Source: Pseudomonas mandelii
GTDB taxonomy: Bacteria; Pseudomonadota; Gammaproteobacteria; Pseudomonadales; Pseudomonadaceae
NCBI RefSeq assembly: GCF_900106065.1
Contig: NZ_LT629796.1
Location: 5,928,501 to 5,992,500 of the forward strand
Direction of reading: 5' to 3'
DNA: 64,000 nt
Shown here one piece after another: positions 42,379 to 51,998 of this stretch. Numbering within the stretch: position 1 is the first letter of the stretch; every line of letters begins with the position of its first letter. The notes under the pieces were generated by a model that saw only the letters and a list, made by a program, of their open reading frames with translations, made no database searches and was not told the DNA's origin. The translations under genes and the position numbers were made by a program.

Positions 42379-43026
42379 TCAAGGTGCCAGGCGGTTCCGT
42401 TGCCATACGCCATCGCGCAACCGGTAATCGAGGCGGTCATGCAAGCGGTCGGCACGGCCTTGCCAGAATTCCAGGCGATCCGGCTGCAAGCAGTAGCCGC
42501 CCCAATGCTCGGGCCGCGGCACGGTCTGGCCGGCAAACCGTTGGGTGGTTTGTGTCAACAGCGATTCAAGCTCGGCCCGATTGGCCAATGGTCGGCTTTG
42601 CGGTGAGGCCCAGGCGCCCAGGCGACTGTCCTGTGAGCGGGAATCGAAGTACGCATCCGACAGCGTCGGGGCGAGCCTGGACACCTGACCCTCGATCCGC
42701 ACCTGACGCTCCAGCCCCGGCCAAAAAAAGGTCATCGCAGCATACTGATTAGCAGCCAACTGCTGCCCCTTGTCGCTCTGGTAATGACCGAAAAACGTGA
42801 AGCCTTCATCACTAAAGCCCTTGAGCAGCAGGACCCGACAGTGCGGGCGACCTTCACTGTCGACGGTCGCCAACACCATGCTGTTGGCTTCGACAGGCGC
42901 GCGCTCGGTGTCGCGGGCCAGTTGCATCCACTGTCGGAACATGGCCAGCGGGTCGTCCAGCGCCGCTTCGTCTTGCAGGCCAAAAAGGGTGTAGTTGCGG
43001 CGCATCTGTGCCAGAGAAAGGGGCAT
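42379..43026 (-). CDS. pdxH: Pyridoxamine 5'-phosphate oxidase
   Basis: A 215-residue FMN enzyme that makes pyridoxal 5'-phosphate. Motifs: [60 protein letters not shown], and the conserved end RLHDRLDYR...[21 protein letters not shown] precedes the start. It is oxygen-dependent and not obviously linked to denitrification; it simply sits between moaB and norR. Confidence 0.94.
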   Translation of the reverse strand: MPLSLAQMRRNYTLFGLQDEAALDDPLAMFRQWMQLARDTERAPVEANSMVLATVDSEGRPHCRVLLLKGFSDEGFTFFGHYQSDKGQQLAANQYAAMTFFWPGLERQVRIEGQVSRLAPTLSDAYFDSRSQDSRLGAWASPQSRPLANRAELESLLTQTTQRFAGQTVPRPEHWGGYCLQPDRLEFWQGRADRLHDRLDYRLRDGVWQRNRLAP

Positions 43027-43114
43027 GACGGTGATCTCCGAAAAGGTTCTGCCCAGCGTGCGAGACTTCGCGCAACAGCACCTTGACCACCATCAACACT
43101 GAGCATGCCCCGCC

Positions 43115-44644
43115 TTATTTGAGGCGTAACCGCCGCGCCAGTTTGTGCAGGTTGCTGGGATCGATTTCCAGGATCCGCGCGGCGCTGGCCCAGTTATCCC
43201 CGGACAGGCTCAAGGCCTGGAGAATTTTCTTGCGCTGGTAATCGTCGACCGCTTCCCCCAGGGGCTGGAACGGCGCGTCAGCCGTTTCGTCCAGAGGACT
43301 TTCGACGACCACGCCCTGCCCGCCCATGGCACTGTCGAGGTCCAGAATCTCGGGTTCCAGCGTCATGATCAGGGTACGACTCGTGCCGCGGCTGAGCGTC
43401 TTCAACGCGGCTCGGCTGATCACATGTTCCAGCTCGCGCACGTTGCCCGGCCAGTTGTAAGTCAGCAGCGCGCGCTCGGCGGCCGGCGACAGACGCAAAC
43501 CGCGCAAGCCAAGCCGCGCCCGATTCAGCTCAAGGAAGTGCCCGGCCAGCATCAACACATCGTTACCCCGCTCGCGCAACGGCGGAATCGGCACCGGATA
43601 GACCGAGAGCCGGTGATACAGATCCGCCCGAAACAAACCATCGCGGATGCTGTCCGGCAGGTGCCGGTTAGTCGCGGCGATGATGCGCACATCGACGTGC
43701 AACGGCTTGTCGGCGCCGAGGCGCTGGATCTCGCCGTTCTGCAGGGTGCGCAGCAGTTTCGCCTGCACAGCCAACGGCAATTCACCGACTTCATCGAGAA
43801 ACAGCGTGCCGCCGTTGGCCGCATCGAAACGCCCGGCACGGTCACTGGTGGCGCCGGAAAACGCGCCTTTGACATGGCCGAACAATTCACTTTCCGCCAG
43901 AGACTCCGGCAAAGCAGCGCAGTTGACCTGCACCAGCGGCTTATGACTGCGACGCGACAGACGATGCAAGCGCCGGGCGAACAGCTCTTTGCCGACGCCG
44001 GTCTCGCCCAGCAGCAACACCGGCAGCTCGGAATCGGCCAGTACATCCAGTTCATTGAGCAACTGGTGCAGCACTTCACTTTGCCCGAGGATTTCGCCTT
44101 CGTCCGCCGGTCTGCGTACGTCTTGAATATCGCTGCGGGACAAGCGCAGGCTGCGGTTTTCCTGTTCCAGTCGGGTGACTCGCACGGCGGCTTCGATCTG
44201 CAAGGTGCAGCGCTTGAGCTCTTCCCGCGCACGGCTGTCGAAGGTCCCGGCATGCAGCGCATCGAGGGTGATCGCCCCCCAGATCCGACCTTCCACATAC
44301 AGGCTCACGCCCATGCAGTCATGCACTGGCATCGGTTCGCCGGCGTGATTGTCGAGCAAGCCATCATAGGGATCCGGCAGCCGACTGTCGGGCTCGAACC
44401 AGGTGGGTTCGCGCGACGCCATGATCGCCGCCAGCCGCGGATGCTGAGCGATGACAAACCGGCGGCCCAACGCTTCATGCACCAGCCCCACCGTCGCGAC
44501 CGGCCTGAGGCTGTCGTCATCCAGACGCAGCAATCCCACGGCGCCACTGTTGAAGTACTCGCGCAGGGTCTGGACCAAACGTTGCAACCGCACAGCATTC
44601 GGCAACTCGACGATCAGGTCGGCCGCCAGGCTTTCACGCAGCAT
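43115..44644 (-). CDS. norR: NO-responsive sigma-54 activator NorR
   Basis: 509 residues. N-terminal GAF domain (1-170) with likely non-heme iron ligands (LLDNHAGEPMPVHDC, Cys110; Asp128 in ITLDAL). AAA+ domain (about 185-420) with Walker A GETGVGKE, Walker B LFLDEVGELP and an R-finger region. C-terminal Fis-type helix-turn-helix (NWASAARILEIDPSNLHKLA). The sigma-54 contact loop reads GAFSGA (260-265) rather than GAFTGA. Divergent from ytfE, whose promoter carries three NorR sites. Confidence 0.93.
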   Translation of the reverse strand: MLRESLAADLIVELPNAVRLQRLVQTLREYFNSGAVGLLRLDDDSLRPVATVGLVHEALGRRFVIAQHPRLAAIMASREPTWFEPDSRLPDPYDGLLDNHAGEPMPVHDCMGVSLYVEGRIWGAITLDALHAGTFDSRAREELKRCTLQIEAAVRVTRLEQENRSLRLSRSDIQDVRRPADEGEILGQSEVLHQLLNELDVLADSELPVLLLGETGVGKELFARRLHRLSRRSHKPLVQVNCAALPESLAESELFGHVKGAFSGATSDRAGRFDAANGGTLFLDEVGELPLAVQAKLLRTLQNGEIQRLGADKPLHVDVRIIAATNRHLPDSIRDGLFRADLYHRLSVYPVPIPPLRERGNDVLMLAGHFLELNRARLGLRGLRLSPAAERALLTYNWPGNVRELEHVISRAALKTLSRGTSRTLIMTLEPEILDLDSAMGGQGVVVESPLDETADAPFQPLGEAVDDYQRKKILQALSLSGDNWASAARILEIDPSNLHKLARRLRLK

Positions 44645-44701
44645 GGTAGTTATTACCCTCTATGGTTGGATTCACCCTAAAGTGTCCGGGTGTCTATCAC
44701 C
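44645..44701. promoter_or_regulatory. Three NorR enhancer sites (GGT-N7-ACC)
   Basis: GGTAGTTATTACC (44645-44657), GGTTGGATTCACC (44664-44676) and GGTGTCTATCACC (44689-44701) each fit the GGT-N7-ACC core known for NorR. Three sites upstream of a sigma-54 promoter is the arrangement described for NorR hexamer assembly. The first abuts the norR start, so autoregulation is possible. Confidence 0.85.
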
Positions 44702-44741
44702 ACAACTAAAAATTAAGCCATATTTTTCAATACGTTAAATA

Positions 44742-44757
44742 TGGCATGTCGGATGCA
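44742..44757 (+). promoter_or_regulatory. sigma-54 promoter of ytfE
   Basis: TGGCATGTCGGATGCA has GG at 44743-44744 and GC at 44755-44756 with 10 bases between. It lies 41 bases downstream of the last NorR site and 43 before the ytfE ATG. Confidence 0.85.
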
Positions 44758-44799
44758 ATGAGCCTGGGGAACCGTTGAAATCCAAACAAGGAACCCCTG

Positions 44800-45474
44800 A
44801 TGAGCCTGACTCTATTGGAACAAAGCCTCGGCCAACTGGCGTGCGACATTCCCGGCGCCACGCGGATCTTCCACACCTTTAAACTGGACTTCTGTTGTGG
44901 CGGGCATAAAAGCCTGCTTGAAGCGGCCGCTGGCAAAGGCCTCGATCCGGCCCTGATTGCCGATGCGCTGCACCGGCTGCAAGACACCGGCGAAACCCAG
45001 CACGACTGGCGCAACGAACCCTCGGAGCTGTTGATCGCCCATCTTCTGGCGCGCTACCACGCCCGCCATCGCGAACAACTGCCGGAACTGATTCGTCTGG
45101 CCCGCCGCGTCGAGCAGGTCCATGGTGCCCGCAGCAGTTGCCCCAACGGCCTGGCCGATCTCTTGACCGACATGCAACAAGAACTTGAAGGCCACATGCT
45201 CAAGGAAGAACAAGTGCTCTTCCCGATGCTGCAACAAGGCATCGGCCCTCAGGCCGCACCGCCGATCCAGGTGCTGCGCTTTGAACATGATCAACATGGC
45301 GAAGCATTGGAAAGGCTGCTTGCGCTGACCAACAACATCACCCCGCCGGCCGATGCCTGTAATACCTGGCGTGCCCTGTATCGCGGGCTGCTGGAGTTCC
45401 GTGATGACTTGATGCAACACATCCATCTGGAAAACAACGTGTTGTTCGTCAACGCACTTAAACCTCGCCATTGA
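44800..45474 (+). CDS. ytfE: Di-iron repair protein YtfE/ScdA/DnrN
   Basis: 224 residues. The N-terminal ScdA_N region contains DFCCGGHKSLLEAA (Cys32-Cys33). A hemerythrin-like domain follows with iron-ligand His/Glu in ARYHARHREQLPELIRL, EGHMLKEEQVLFPML, FEHDQHGEALE and QHIHLENNVLF. The family repairs Fe-S clusters after NO damage and reduces NO; called DnrN in P. stutzeri and NorA in Ralstonia. NO induction through NorR is strongly suggested by the promoter. AAGGA precedes the ATG. Confidence 0.93.
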   Translation: MSLTLLEQSLGQLACDIPGATRIFHTFKLDFCCGGHKSLLEAAAGKGLDPALIADALHRLQDTGETQHDWRNEPSELLIAHLLARYHARHREQLPELIRLARRVEQVHGARSSCPNGLADLLTDMQQELEGHMLKEEQVLFPMLQQGIGPQAAPPIQVLRFEHDQHGEALERLLALTNNITPPADACNTWRALYRGLLEFRDDLMQHIHLENNVLFVNALKPRH

Positions 45475-45509
45475 TCGATTGCGGGTCATACAAAACCAGT
45501 GACACAGCT

Positions 45510-45577
45510 TTCGCGAGCAGGCTCGCTCTCACAGGGGAACGGTATCCCAATGTGGGAGCGAGCCTGCTCGCGAATGG
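45510..45577. repeat. Paired REP palindromes (reversed order)
   Basis: GCGAGCAGGCTCGCTCTCAC (about 45513) is followed by GTGGGAGCGAGCCTGCTCGC (45552). The two copies are in the opposite mutual order to the other pairs. It lies at convergent gene ends. Confidence 0.88.
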
Positions 45578-45610
45578 CGCCGTTACAGGGTTGCGGGTTC
45601 TCCAGCGCGA

Positions 45611-46048
45611 TCAACCGTGCCAATAGAACATGGCCTTGGCCAGGATCACGATCAACACCATGTGCCCGAGGATGCTGCGGCGAATCCAAGTGGCGCGGGT
45701 CGTGGTCAGGCATGCACTTTTCAGCCAGTACGCCAGCAGAAAGTAATGGCCGATGATGCTCAGGGCCAGGATGATCTTCAGGCTCAGCAACGTACCAAAA
45801 CTGCTCGCCAGCGGCTGACTCAATACACCCCGGTGTTGCCACGCCAGGCTGATACCGGCGGCATACAACAGCAACACCACGCCATGCAGCACCTTGCGCG
45901 AACGCACTGCAATCGCTTGATCGGCGCTCGTTTGCGCGCTAACGGCCACCTGCTGGCGGGCGTTGTGCCAGATCACCACCTCGAAAAACAGCGTGCCGAT
46001 GAAGGCAATCGCCGCCAGCAAGTGGGTGACCAGTAAAAAGGGATACAT
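45611..46048 (-). CDS. CopD/DUF2269-like integral membrane protein
   Basis: A 145-residue membrane protein with four predicted helices (FLLVTHLLAAIAFIGTLFFE, VLHGVVLLLYAAGISLAWQH, FGTLLSLKIILALSIIGHYF, RRSILGHMVLIVILAKAMFY). Histidines in or near helices (H9, H28, H55) could bind heme or metal. It is 28 bases downstream of nnrS, a pairing seen in other denitrifiers. ATG 46048 with GGAGG upstream is preferred over the GTG one codon earlier. Function unproven; it may act with NnrS under NO stress. Confidence 0.72.
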   Translation of the reverse strand: MYPFLLVTHLLAAIAFIGTLFFEVVIWHNARQQVAVSAQTSADQAIAVRSRKVLHGVVLLLYAAGISLAWQHRGVLSQPLASSFGTLLSLKIILALSIIGHYFLLAYWLKSACLTTTRATWIRRSILGHMVLIVILAKAMFYWHG

Positions 46049-46076
46049 CACCGGCAGCCTCCATCAGTTAGCGTGC

Positions 46077-47267
46077 TTAGCCCGGATGGCCGTCCACCCG
46101 GGACTGCAACAGCATCGGCCCATAGCGCCAGGCGTATAGCGCAAACGCCAGCACCCAACACAGACCGGCCAGCCACAACGCCGGCAAGGGGAAAAACAGG
46201 ATCAACACGACCCGGCTCAGACAGGCCAGGTTGAGCAGAATGAACGCCAGGGTCATGCCCGACGGCGGCTCCAGCGCGCGGCCGGTATGCCCCAGGCTGA
46301 CCCGTGCAATCATCGCCAGCACCAGGCCGCCCATGGCGCCAATGGTCAGGCAATGCACCGCCAGACTCGGATTGATCGGCACACCGAAATGCCACAGCGC
46401 CATCCCGAGACAGGCCACCGCCAGCCAGGCATAAGCCAGGTACAACGACCACAACAACGGCACATGCCAGAGGGCGCGATCATGCCAGCGCACCAGGCGC
46501 ACCAGATGCCCAGCGGCCAACACCGCGAACAACAGGCCCACCCAGAAATCGGGGGCAAGCGCAGGTCCCGCGGCATAGAGCAACGCTACCAGCGGTGAGC
46601 CAATCAGCAGCAGCCAATCCAGCCACGGCCAAGGGGTTACGCCCTCGACCTTGCCGAGGCCGCGCTGGATGAAGAACGGAATGACGCGCCCACCGATCAA
46701 ACCCATCATTGCCGCCACCAGCCACATACCCGTCAACACGCCTTGACGCTGCCAGCCTTCATGACCTTCGACCAGACCATACAGGGACAACCCATCGGCC
46801 GCCGCTAACAGCAGCAACACCACCGCAATGGGGTAGTTACGTTTCTGCCGCACCTTCCACAAGGTGAATCCCATGAGCGCAGCCACCGCCAGCGGGAACG
46901 CCAGTTCCAGCACCGCAAGCACCGGCAACGGTGCATTGACCAGCCAGGCCACGCGCGCCAACAACCACAGCAGCGCCAGCATGGCCAGTGGTTGCCCGCT
47001 GATGCCGGGGCGACCGGTCCAGGTCTGCACCGCCGTCAGCAGAAAGCCGGCGATGATCGCCAAGCCGAATCCGAACAGCAATTCGTGTCGATGCCAGCTC
47101 AGCCAGCCACCCGCCGGCTGCCAGCCGGAAAGCTCACCACTGAAGGCGAACAGCCAGAGCGGAATGACCAGCACCGCCAGCAGGCAGCCGGCGAGGAAAA
47201 ACGGCCGAAAGGCCAAACGCAACAGCGGCGCGATAGCCATCGCTTTACGGCGGTCAAGCACTTGCAT
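46077..47267 (-). CDS. nnrS: NnrS family heme-copper membrane protein
   Basis: A 396-residue protein with about 12 helices. Typical NnrS features: LAFRPFFLAGCLLAVLVIPL near the start, WHRHELLFGFGLAIIAGFLL, GGRVIPFFIQRGL, and AVHCLTIGAMGGLVLAMIAR followed by VSLGHTGR. Histidines in these motifs are candidate heme/Cu ligands. NnrS proteins relieve NO stress and are DNR/NnrR targets. AAGGAG precedes ATG 47267. Confidence 0.93.
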   Translation of the reverse strand: MQVLDRRKAMAIAPLLRLAFRPFFLAGCLLAVLVIPLWLFAFSGELSGWQPAGGWLSWHRHELLFGFGLAIIAGFLLTAVQTWTGRPGISGQPLAMLALLWLLARVAWLVNAPLPVLAVLELAFPLAVAALMGFTLWKVRQKRNYPIAVVLLLLAAADGLSLYGLVEGHEGWQRQGVLTGMWLVAAMMGLIGGRVIPFFIQRGLGKVEGVTPWPWLDWLLLIGSPLVALLYAAGPALAPDFWVGLLFAVLAAGHLVRLVRWHDRALWHVPLLWSLYLAYAWLAVACLGMALWHFGVPINPSLAVHCLTIGAMGGLVLAMIARVSLGHTGRALEPPSGMTLAFILLNLACLSRVVLILFFPLPALWLAGLCWVLAFALYAWRYGPMLLQSRVDGHPG

Positions 47268-47549
47268 AAAGCTACTCCTTTACCTTGCTGCTGACCTGAC
47301 GCCAACCCACACGCGTCGAGGCAAGTCCGGGGGCAATCATCGGGTATTGACGATTAATTGCCTTTGTCGCAGATCAAGTGTGCAAGGGCCGTGCCCTGAT
47401 ATTCATTCGCCCGCTGTGGTGAGAGGACCCGCGCCCCTGCGGGACCGGGCCAGGGTAGAAATGACCATCAAAGGGTTACTTGAACCCTAAACCCCGTGGT
47501 CGTTTTTACCCTCCTATCTGGCAACCCCAGTAAACAAAGGACTCCAGGC
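47268..47549. promoter_or_regulatory. nnrS / micro-ORF-dnr divergent region
   Basis: 280 bases without a gene of normal size. TTGTCGCAGATCAA (47364-47377) matches an FNR/DNR box with a single key mismatch (TTGTC for TTGAC/T), about 97 bases before nnrS. No NarL pair was found here. Confidence 0.5.
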
Positions 47550-47624
47550 ATGGCCCGCGTCTTGCTCAATGGTTCAGAAATTAAGGAAAACCTGATCCTT
47601 CTCGATCCCCAGGAGTCGTCATGA
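47550..47624 (+). CDS. Micro-ORF 1 upstream of dnr (24 residues)
   Basis: MARVLLNGSEIKENLILLDP followed by QESS. AAAGGA lies about nine bases before the ATG. Its TGA overlaps the next micro-ORF's ATG as ATGA. No homologue was recognised; it could be a leader peptide. Low certainty that it is a functional protein. Confidence 0.4.
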   Translation: MARVLLNGSEIKENLILLDPQESS

Positions 47625-47710
47625 AAAAAGTCATCCAGCCATTGGCCTGGTTTGTGGTGCTGACCTCGGTGCTGGCGTTGGCCAGCGGTGTCTCGCTGGG
47701 CCTCGTTTGA
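47621..47710 (+). CDS. Micro-ORF 2 upstream of dnr, single-helix membrane peptide (29 residues)
   Basis: The peptide begins MKKVIQPLAWFVVLTSVLAL and ends ASGVSLGLV: a basic N-terminal tip and one hydrophobic helix. AGGAG (47611-47615) is well placed. P. aeruginosa has a small gene annotated next to dnr (PA0527.1), which may be the same, from memory. It could be a membrane microprotein for a respiratory complex or for NnrS. Confidence 0.55.
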   Translation: MKKVIQPLAWFVVLTSVLALASGVSLGLV

Positions 47711-47751
47711 CTTGATCGCCATCCCCTCTTCAAACTTCAGGATGAATTCTT

Positions 47752-48435
47752 ATGGTGCTTCATCGCGTCCATCACCAGATTCTGCGCAGTCATCACTTGT
47801 TCGAGCCGTTGAACGAAGAACAGCTGGATGAGTTGATGAGTACCAGCCATTTGCTGAGCATCGACAAAGGCGAACCGTTGTTCCGTCAGGGCGAGCCGGC
47901 AGACTCGTTCTATTTCGTGATTGCCGGCGCGGTGAAAATCTATCGCCTGACGCCCGACGGGCAGGAGAAAGTGTTTGAGGTCATTGGTGACCGGCAAACC
48001 TTCGCCGAAGCGATGATGCTGATGGACACCCCGAACTATGTGGCCTCGGCCGAAGCGATCTGCCCCACTCAGCTCTATCGGTTATCCAACAGCACCTATA
48101 TGCGCCTGCTGCAAAGTAACAGCCGACTGACCTTTGCGCTGCTCGGCAAGCTGTGCGTTCGCTTGCATCAACGGGTCAACGAAATCGAAACCCTGTCACT
48201 GAAAAACGCCACCCACCGGGTCGTGCGTTATCTGCTGACGCAACTGGTGCGCCAGCAAACCGTTGGCAGCCAATTCGAATTGCCAATGGCCAAGCAACTG
48301 ATTGCCGGGCACCTGTCGATCCAGCCGGAAACCTTTTCGCGGATTATCCGTCGCCTGATCGATGAAAACATCATCACCCAGGACGGCCGCCAGATCGCCA
48401 TTCTCGATCGTCTGCGCCTGGAACAGTTCGAGTGA
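47752..48435 (+). CDS. dnr: NO-sensing CRP/FNR regulator DNR
   Basis: A 227-residue heme-dependent NO sensor that activates nir, nor and nos genes. It closely follows P. aeruginosa DNR as I remember it: HHLFEPLNEEQLDELM, FRQGEPADSFYFVIAGAVKI, YRLTPDGQEKVFEVIG, MDTPNYVASAEA, IETLSLKNATHRVVRYLLT and recognition helix LSIQPETFSRIIRRL. FNR-type N-terminal cysteines are absent. AGGA precedes the ATG. Followed directly by dnrP. Confidence 0.94.
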   Translation: MVLHRVHHQILRSHHLFEPLNEEQLDELMSTSHLLSIDKGEPLFRQGEPADSFYFVIAGAVKIYRLTPDGQEKVFEVIGDRQTFAEAMMLMDTPNYVASAEAICPTQLYRLSNSTYMRLLQSNSRLTFALLGKLCVRLHQRVNEIETLSLKNATHRVVRYLLTQLVRQQTVGSQFELPMAKQLIAGHLSIQPETFSRIIRRLIDENIITQDGRQIAILDRLRLEQFE

Positions 48436-48440
48436 GTGCC

Positions 48441-48632
48441 ATGCCCGTCTGTTTGTATTGCCAACGTGCCAACCCCGCACAAGAAACCGAGTGCCGCCAG
48501 TGCGGCATGCCCTTGCCAGTATTGGCCGCACACGCGGCGCAACGTCGGTTGCGCCGATTCACGTGGTTCTGCATTGGCCTGACGATCTTCTGCGTGACGA
48601 TGTTTTTCTGGCTGCCACGCGGCATCAGTTGA
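48441..48632 (+). CDS. dnrP: DnrP-like zinc-ribbon membrane peptide
   Basis: 63 residues. An N-terminal zinc ribbon CLYCQRANPAQETECRQCG (two CxxC pairs) is followed by one membrane helix (FTWFCIGLTIFCVTMFFWLP). The start is five bases after the dnr stop, so co-expression is likely. The name DnrP is used for the gene next to dnr in Pseudomonas; no function is established that I can cite. It may sense metal or anchor a partner at the membrane. Confidence 0.7.
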   Translation: MPVCLYCQRANPAQETECRQCGMPLPVLAAHAAQRRLRRFTWFCIGLTIFCVTMFFWLPRGIS

Positions 48633-48647
48633 TGCTGCGTACCCCCC

Positions 48648-50489
48648 TCAAGGTTGGGTCAACTGGCGGTACAGCTGCGGCAATCGCAGGGGTAATTGCT
48701 CGGGCTGACGGATCAAGGTGTAGCCATTGGCGCCGAACATGTAAGGCAGGTAATCCCCGGCCTCGCGATCAATCGTGATGCAAAACGGCGTCAACCCCTT
48801 GCGCCGCGCCTCCAGCACCGCTTCGCGGGTGTCTTCAACACCGTAACGTCCCTCATACAAGTCCAGATCATTCGGTTTGCCATCCGTGAGCAGCAGCAAC
48901 AATTTGCTGCGGCGCTTGCTCTTGCCCAGCAGTTGGGTGGCCTGGCGGATGGCGGCGCCCATGCGCGTGTAATAACCCGGTTTGAGCCCTTGAATACGAC
49001 CGCGGGTGTTGTCGTCATAACGCTGGGTGAAAGACTTGAGTTCCTGCATCCGCACTTGATGACGGCGCAACGAGGAAAACCCGTACAGGGCGAAATCGTC
49101 ACCGAGCACCGACAGGGTCTCACCGAACAGCAGCAAGCTGTCGCGGATGACATCAATCACCCGATGCTCATCGTTCAGGTGCGCGTCGGTGGACATCGAC
49201 ACATCGGCCAGCAACAGGCACGCCAGGTCACGGCGTGTCTGCCGTTGTTCCATGAACAAACCGCGTTCCGCACACTGGCCATGCTCGCGTTCAACGTGAA
49301 AATCCAGCCAGGCCTGCATATCCAGTTCAAACCCTTGGGGTTGCTTGCGTAACCATTGGCGGTCATTGCGCAGGTGCTCGAACTGGTGCCGCAGACGGTG
49401 CGCCGAAGCTTTCAGCCGTGGCGGCAGTGGCTGCGCCTCGCAGTCCCGGGGCACCATCATTTGCAGATTGACGAAGGCGACTTGCATCTGCTGTTTGCGA
49501 TAGTCCCACTCCGGCAACTTGATGCCCTCGCCCAGGGGAATATCGTCGACATCGGCCGGCGGTAAATCCAGGTGCAGCTTGAGGCCGCCGCCCTTGCGCA
49601 GACGGGTGCGCGACAGGCTCAACTCGTCGAGGTCCTCGGCGACTTTGGCCGCGTCCGGGTCCTCGCTGTCGTCCGACCAGCGATCCAGGTCCACGTGTTC
49701 GGTCCAGCTGAACAGGTTCTCCAGACGCACGATTAACAACCCGCCGTCGCGGGTGCTTTCATCTATCCGCTTGGCGCGTTTGCTTGCGCCCTTTTGCTCA
49801 CCGGGTGGGGTCGTCAACGATTCTTCGGACTCCTCCCCCAGGTCGGCAGCCTGAGGGCTCGCGAGGTTTTGCGGCGGGTACAACCACAGCGGCAGCGGCC
49901 ACGCGGCCCGTTCGCTGCGGGGAAAATGTTCGACACTGCCGGGCTCGCGCAGCGCCTGGCATAACGCCCGTTCCAGGGCCGCTTCGCCACGACTCAATGT
50001 GGCCGGATCCGGGCGCAATTGCAGGTGAGCATCGACCAGACGTTTGTACCGGGCACGCAACGCGGGATAACGCCCTAACAGCAGTTGCGTCCAGCGTTGA
50101 TTGTCCCGTCCCCAGTGCCGCATCTGGCCGGCCTGTGCCGCCAGCAAGGCGAGCCAACGATAGAGTTCTTCGTTCAGTGCGACTTCGGGAAACACCGCGA
50201 GGCTCGACGGTAGACGAAGGTTGCTCGCATCGCACCACGCCAGGGGCACTTGCTTGCAGGTGCCGGCGATCTGCTGCAACACGTTGCGCCGCAACAGCAG
50301 ATCGCGGTCGCTGGCGGCTTCGACACCGATACCACTGGCACCGCCCATGGCGCGAAACAGCAGCGCCAGCGGACGTTGCTGGCTGGCCAGTTCAACGCGT
50401 GCTTCGGGGAAGTCCGGGCTGGCGCGCCGGGTGATGAAGCGATGCCAGACGCTGCCGACCCACTCTTCCAGTTCGACGGTAAAGGCCAT
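48648..50489 (-). CDS. norD: NO reductase activation protein NorD
   Basis: A 613-residue cytoplasmic protein. The C-terminal von Willebrand A domain (about 430-613) has the MIDAS motif DVSMSTDAH and LLLLTDGKPNDLDLYEGRYG. It works with the MoxR ATPase NirQ/NorQ to insert the non-heme iron of NO reductase. The ATG at 50489 gives MAFTVELEEWVGS, with AAAGGG upstream; ATG at 50495 is possible. A terminator separates it from norB. Confidence 0.93.
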   Translation of the reverse strand: MAFTVELEEWVGSVWHRFITRRASPDFPEARVELASQQRPLALLFRAMGGASGIGVEAASDRDLLLRRNVLQQIAGTCKQVPLAWCDASNLRLPSSLAVFPEVALNEELYRWLALLAAQAGQMRHWGRDNQRWTQLLLGRYPALRARYKRLVDAHLQLRPDPATLSRGEAALERALCQALREPGSVEHFPRSERAAWPLPLWLYPPQNLASPQAADLGEESEESLTTPPGEQKGASKRAKRIDESTRDGGLLIVRLENLFSWTEHVDLDRWSDDSEDPDAAKVAEDLDELSLSRTRLRKGGGLKLHLDLPPADVDDIPLGEGIKLPEWDYRKQQMQVAFVNLQMMVPRDCEAQPLPPRLKASAHRLRHQFEHLRNDRQWLRKQPQGFELDMQAWLDFHVEREHGQCAERGLFMEQRQTRRDLACLLLADVSMSTDAHLNDEHRVIDVIRDSLLLFGETLSVLGDDFALYGFSSLRRHQVRMQELKSFTQRYDDNTRGRIQGLKPGYYTRMGAAIRQATQLLGKSKRRSKLLLLLTDGKPNDLDLYEGRYGVEDTREAVLEARRKGLTPFCITIDREAGDYLPYMFGANGYTLIRQPEQLPLRLPQLYRQLTQP

Positions 50490-50512
50490 GATCATTGCCC
50501 TTTTTGTAAAGC

Positions 50513-50543
50513 AAAAAAACGGCCCGCTGTCTCAGCCGGGCCG
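50513..50543 (-). terminator. Intrinsic terminator between norB and norD
   Basis: On the minus strand CGGCCCG (50543-50537) pairs with CGGGCCG (50526-50520), seven base pairs all G-C, followed by seven T (50519-50513). It lies 25 bases after the norB stop and 24 before the norD start, so it would reduce norD expression relative to norCB. Confidence 0.82.
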
Positions 50544-50567
50544 ACCTTTTCTAACCTTGACAGCAGC

Positions 50568-51998
<1,431 letters not shown>

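Noticed and set aside
47712..47725. TTGATCGCCATCCC as an ANR box directly before dnr
   Set aside because: Only the left half fits; the right half ATCCC lacks the AA. Could be a weak site, not listed as a feature.
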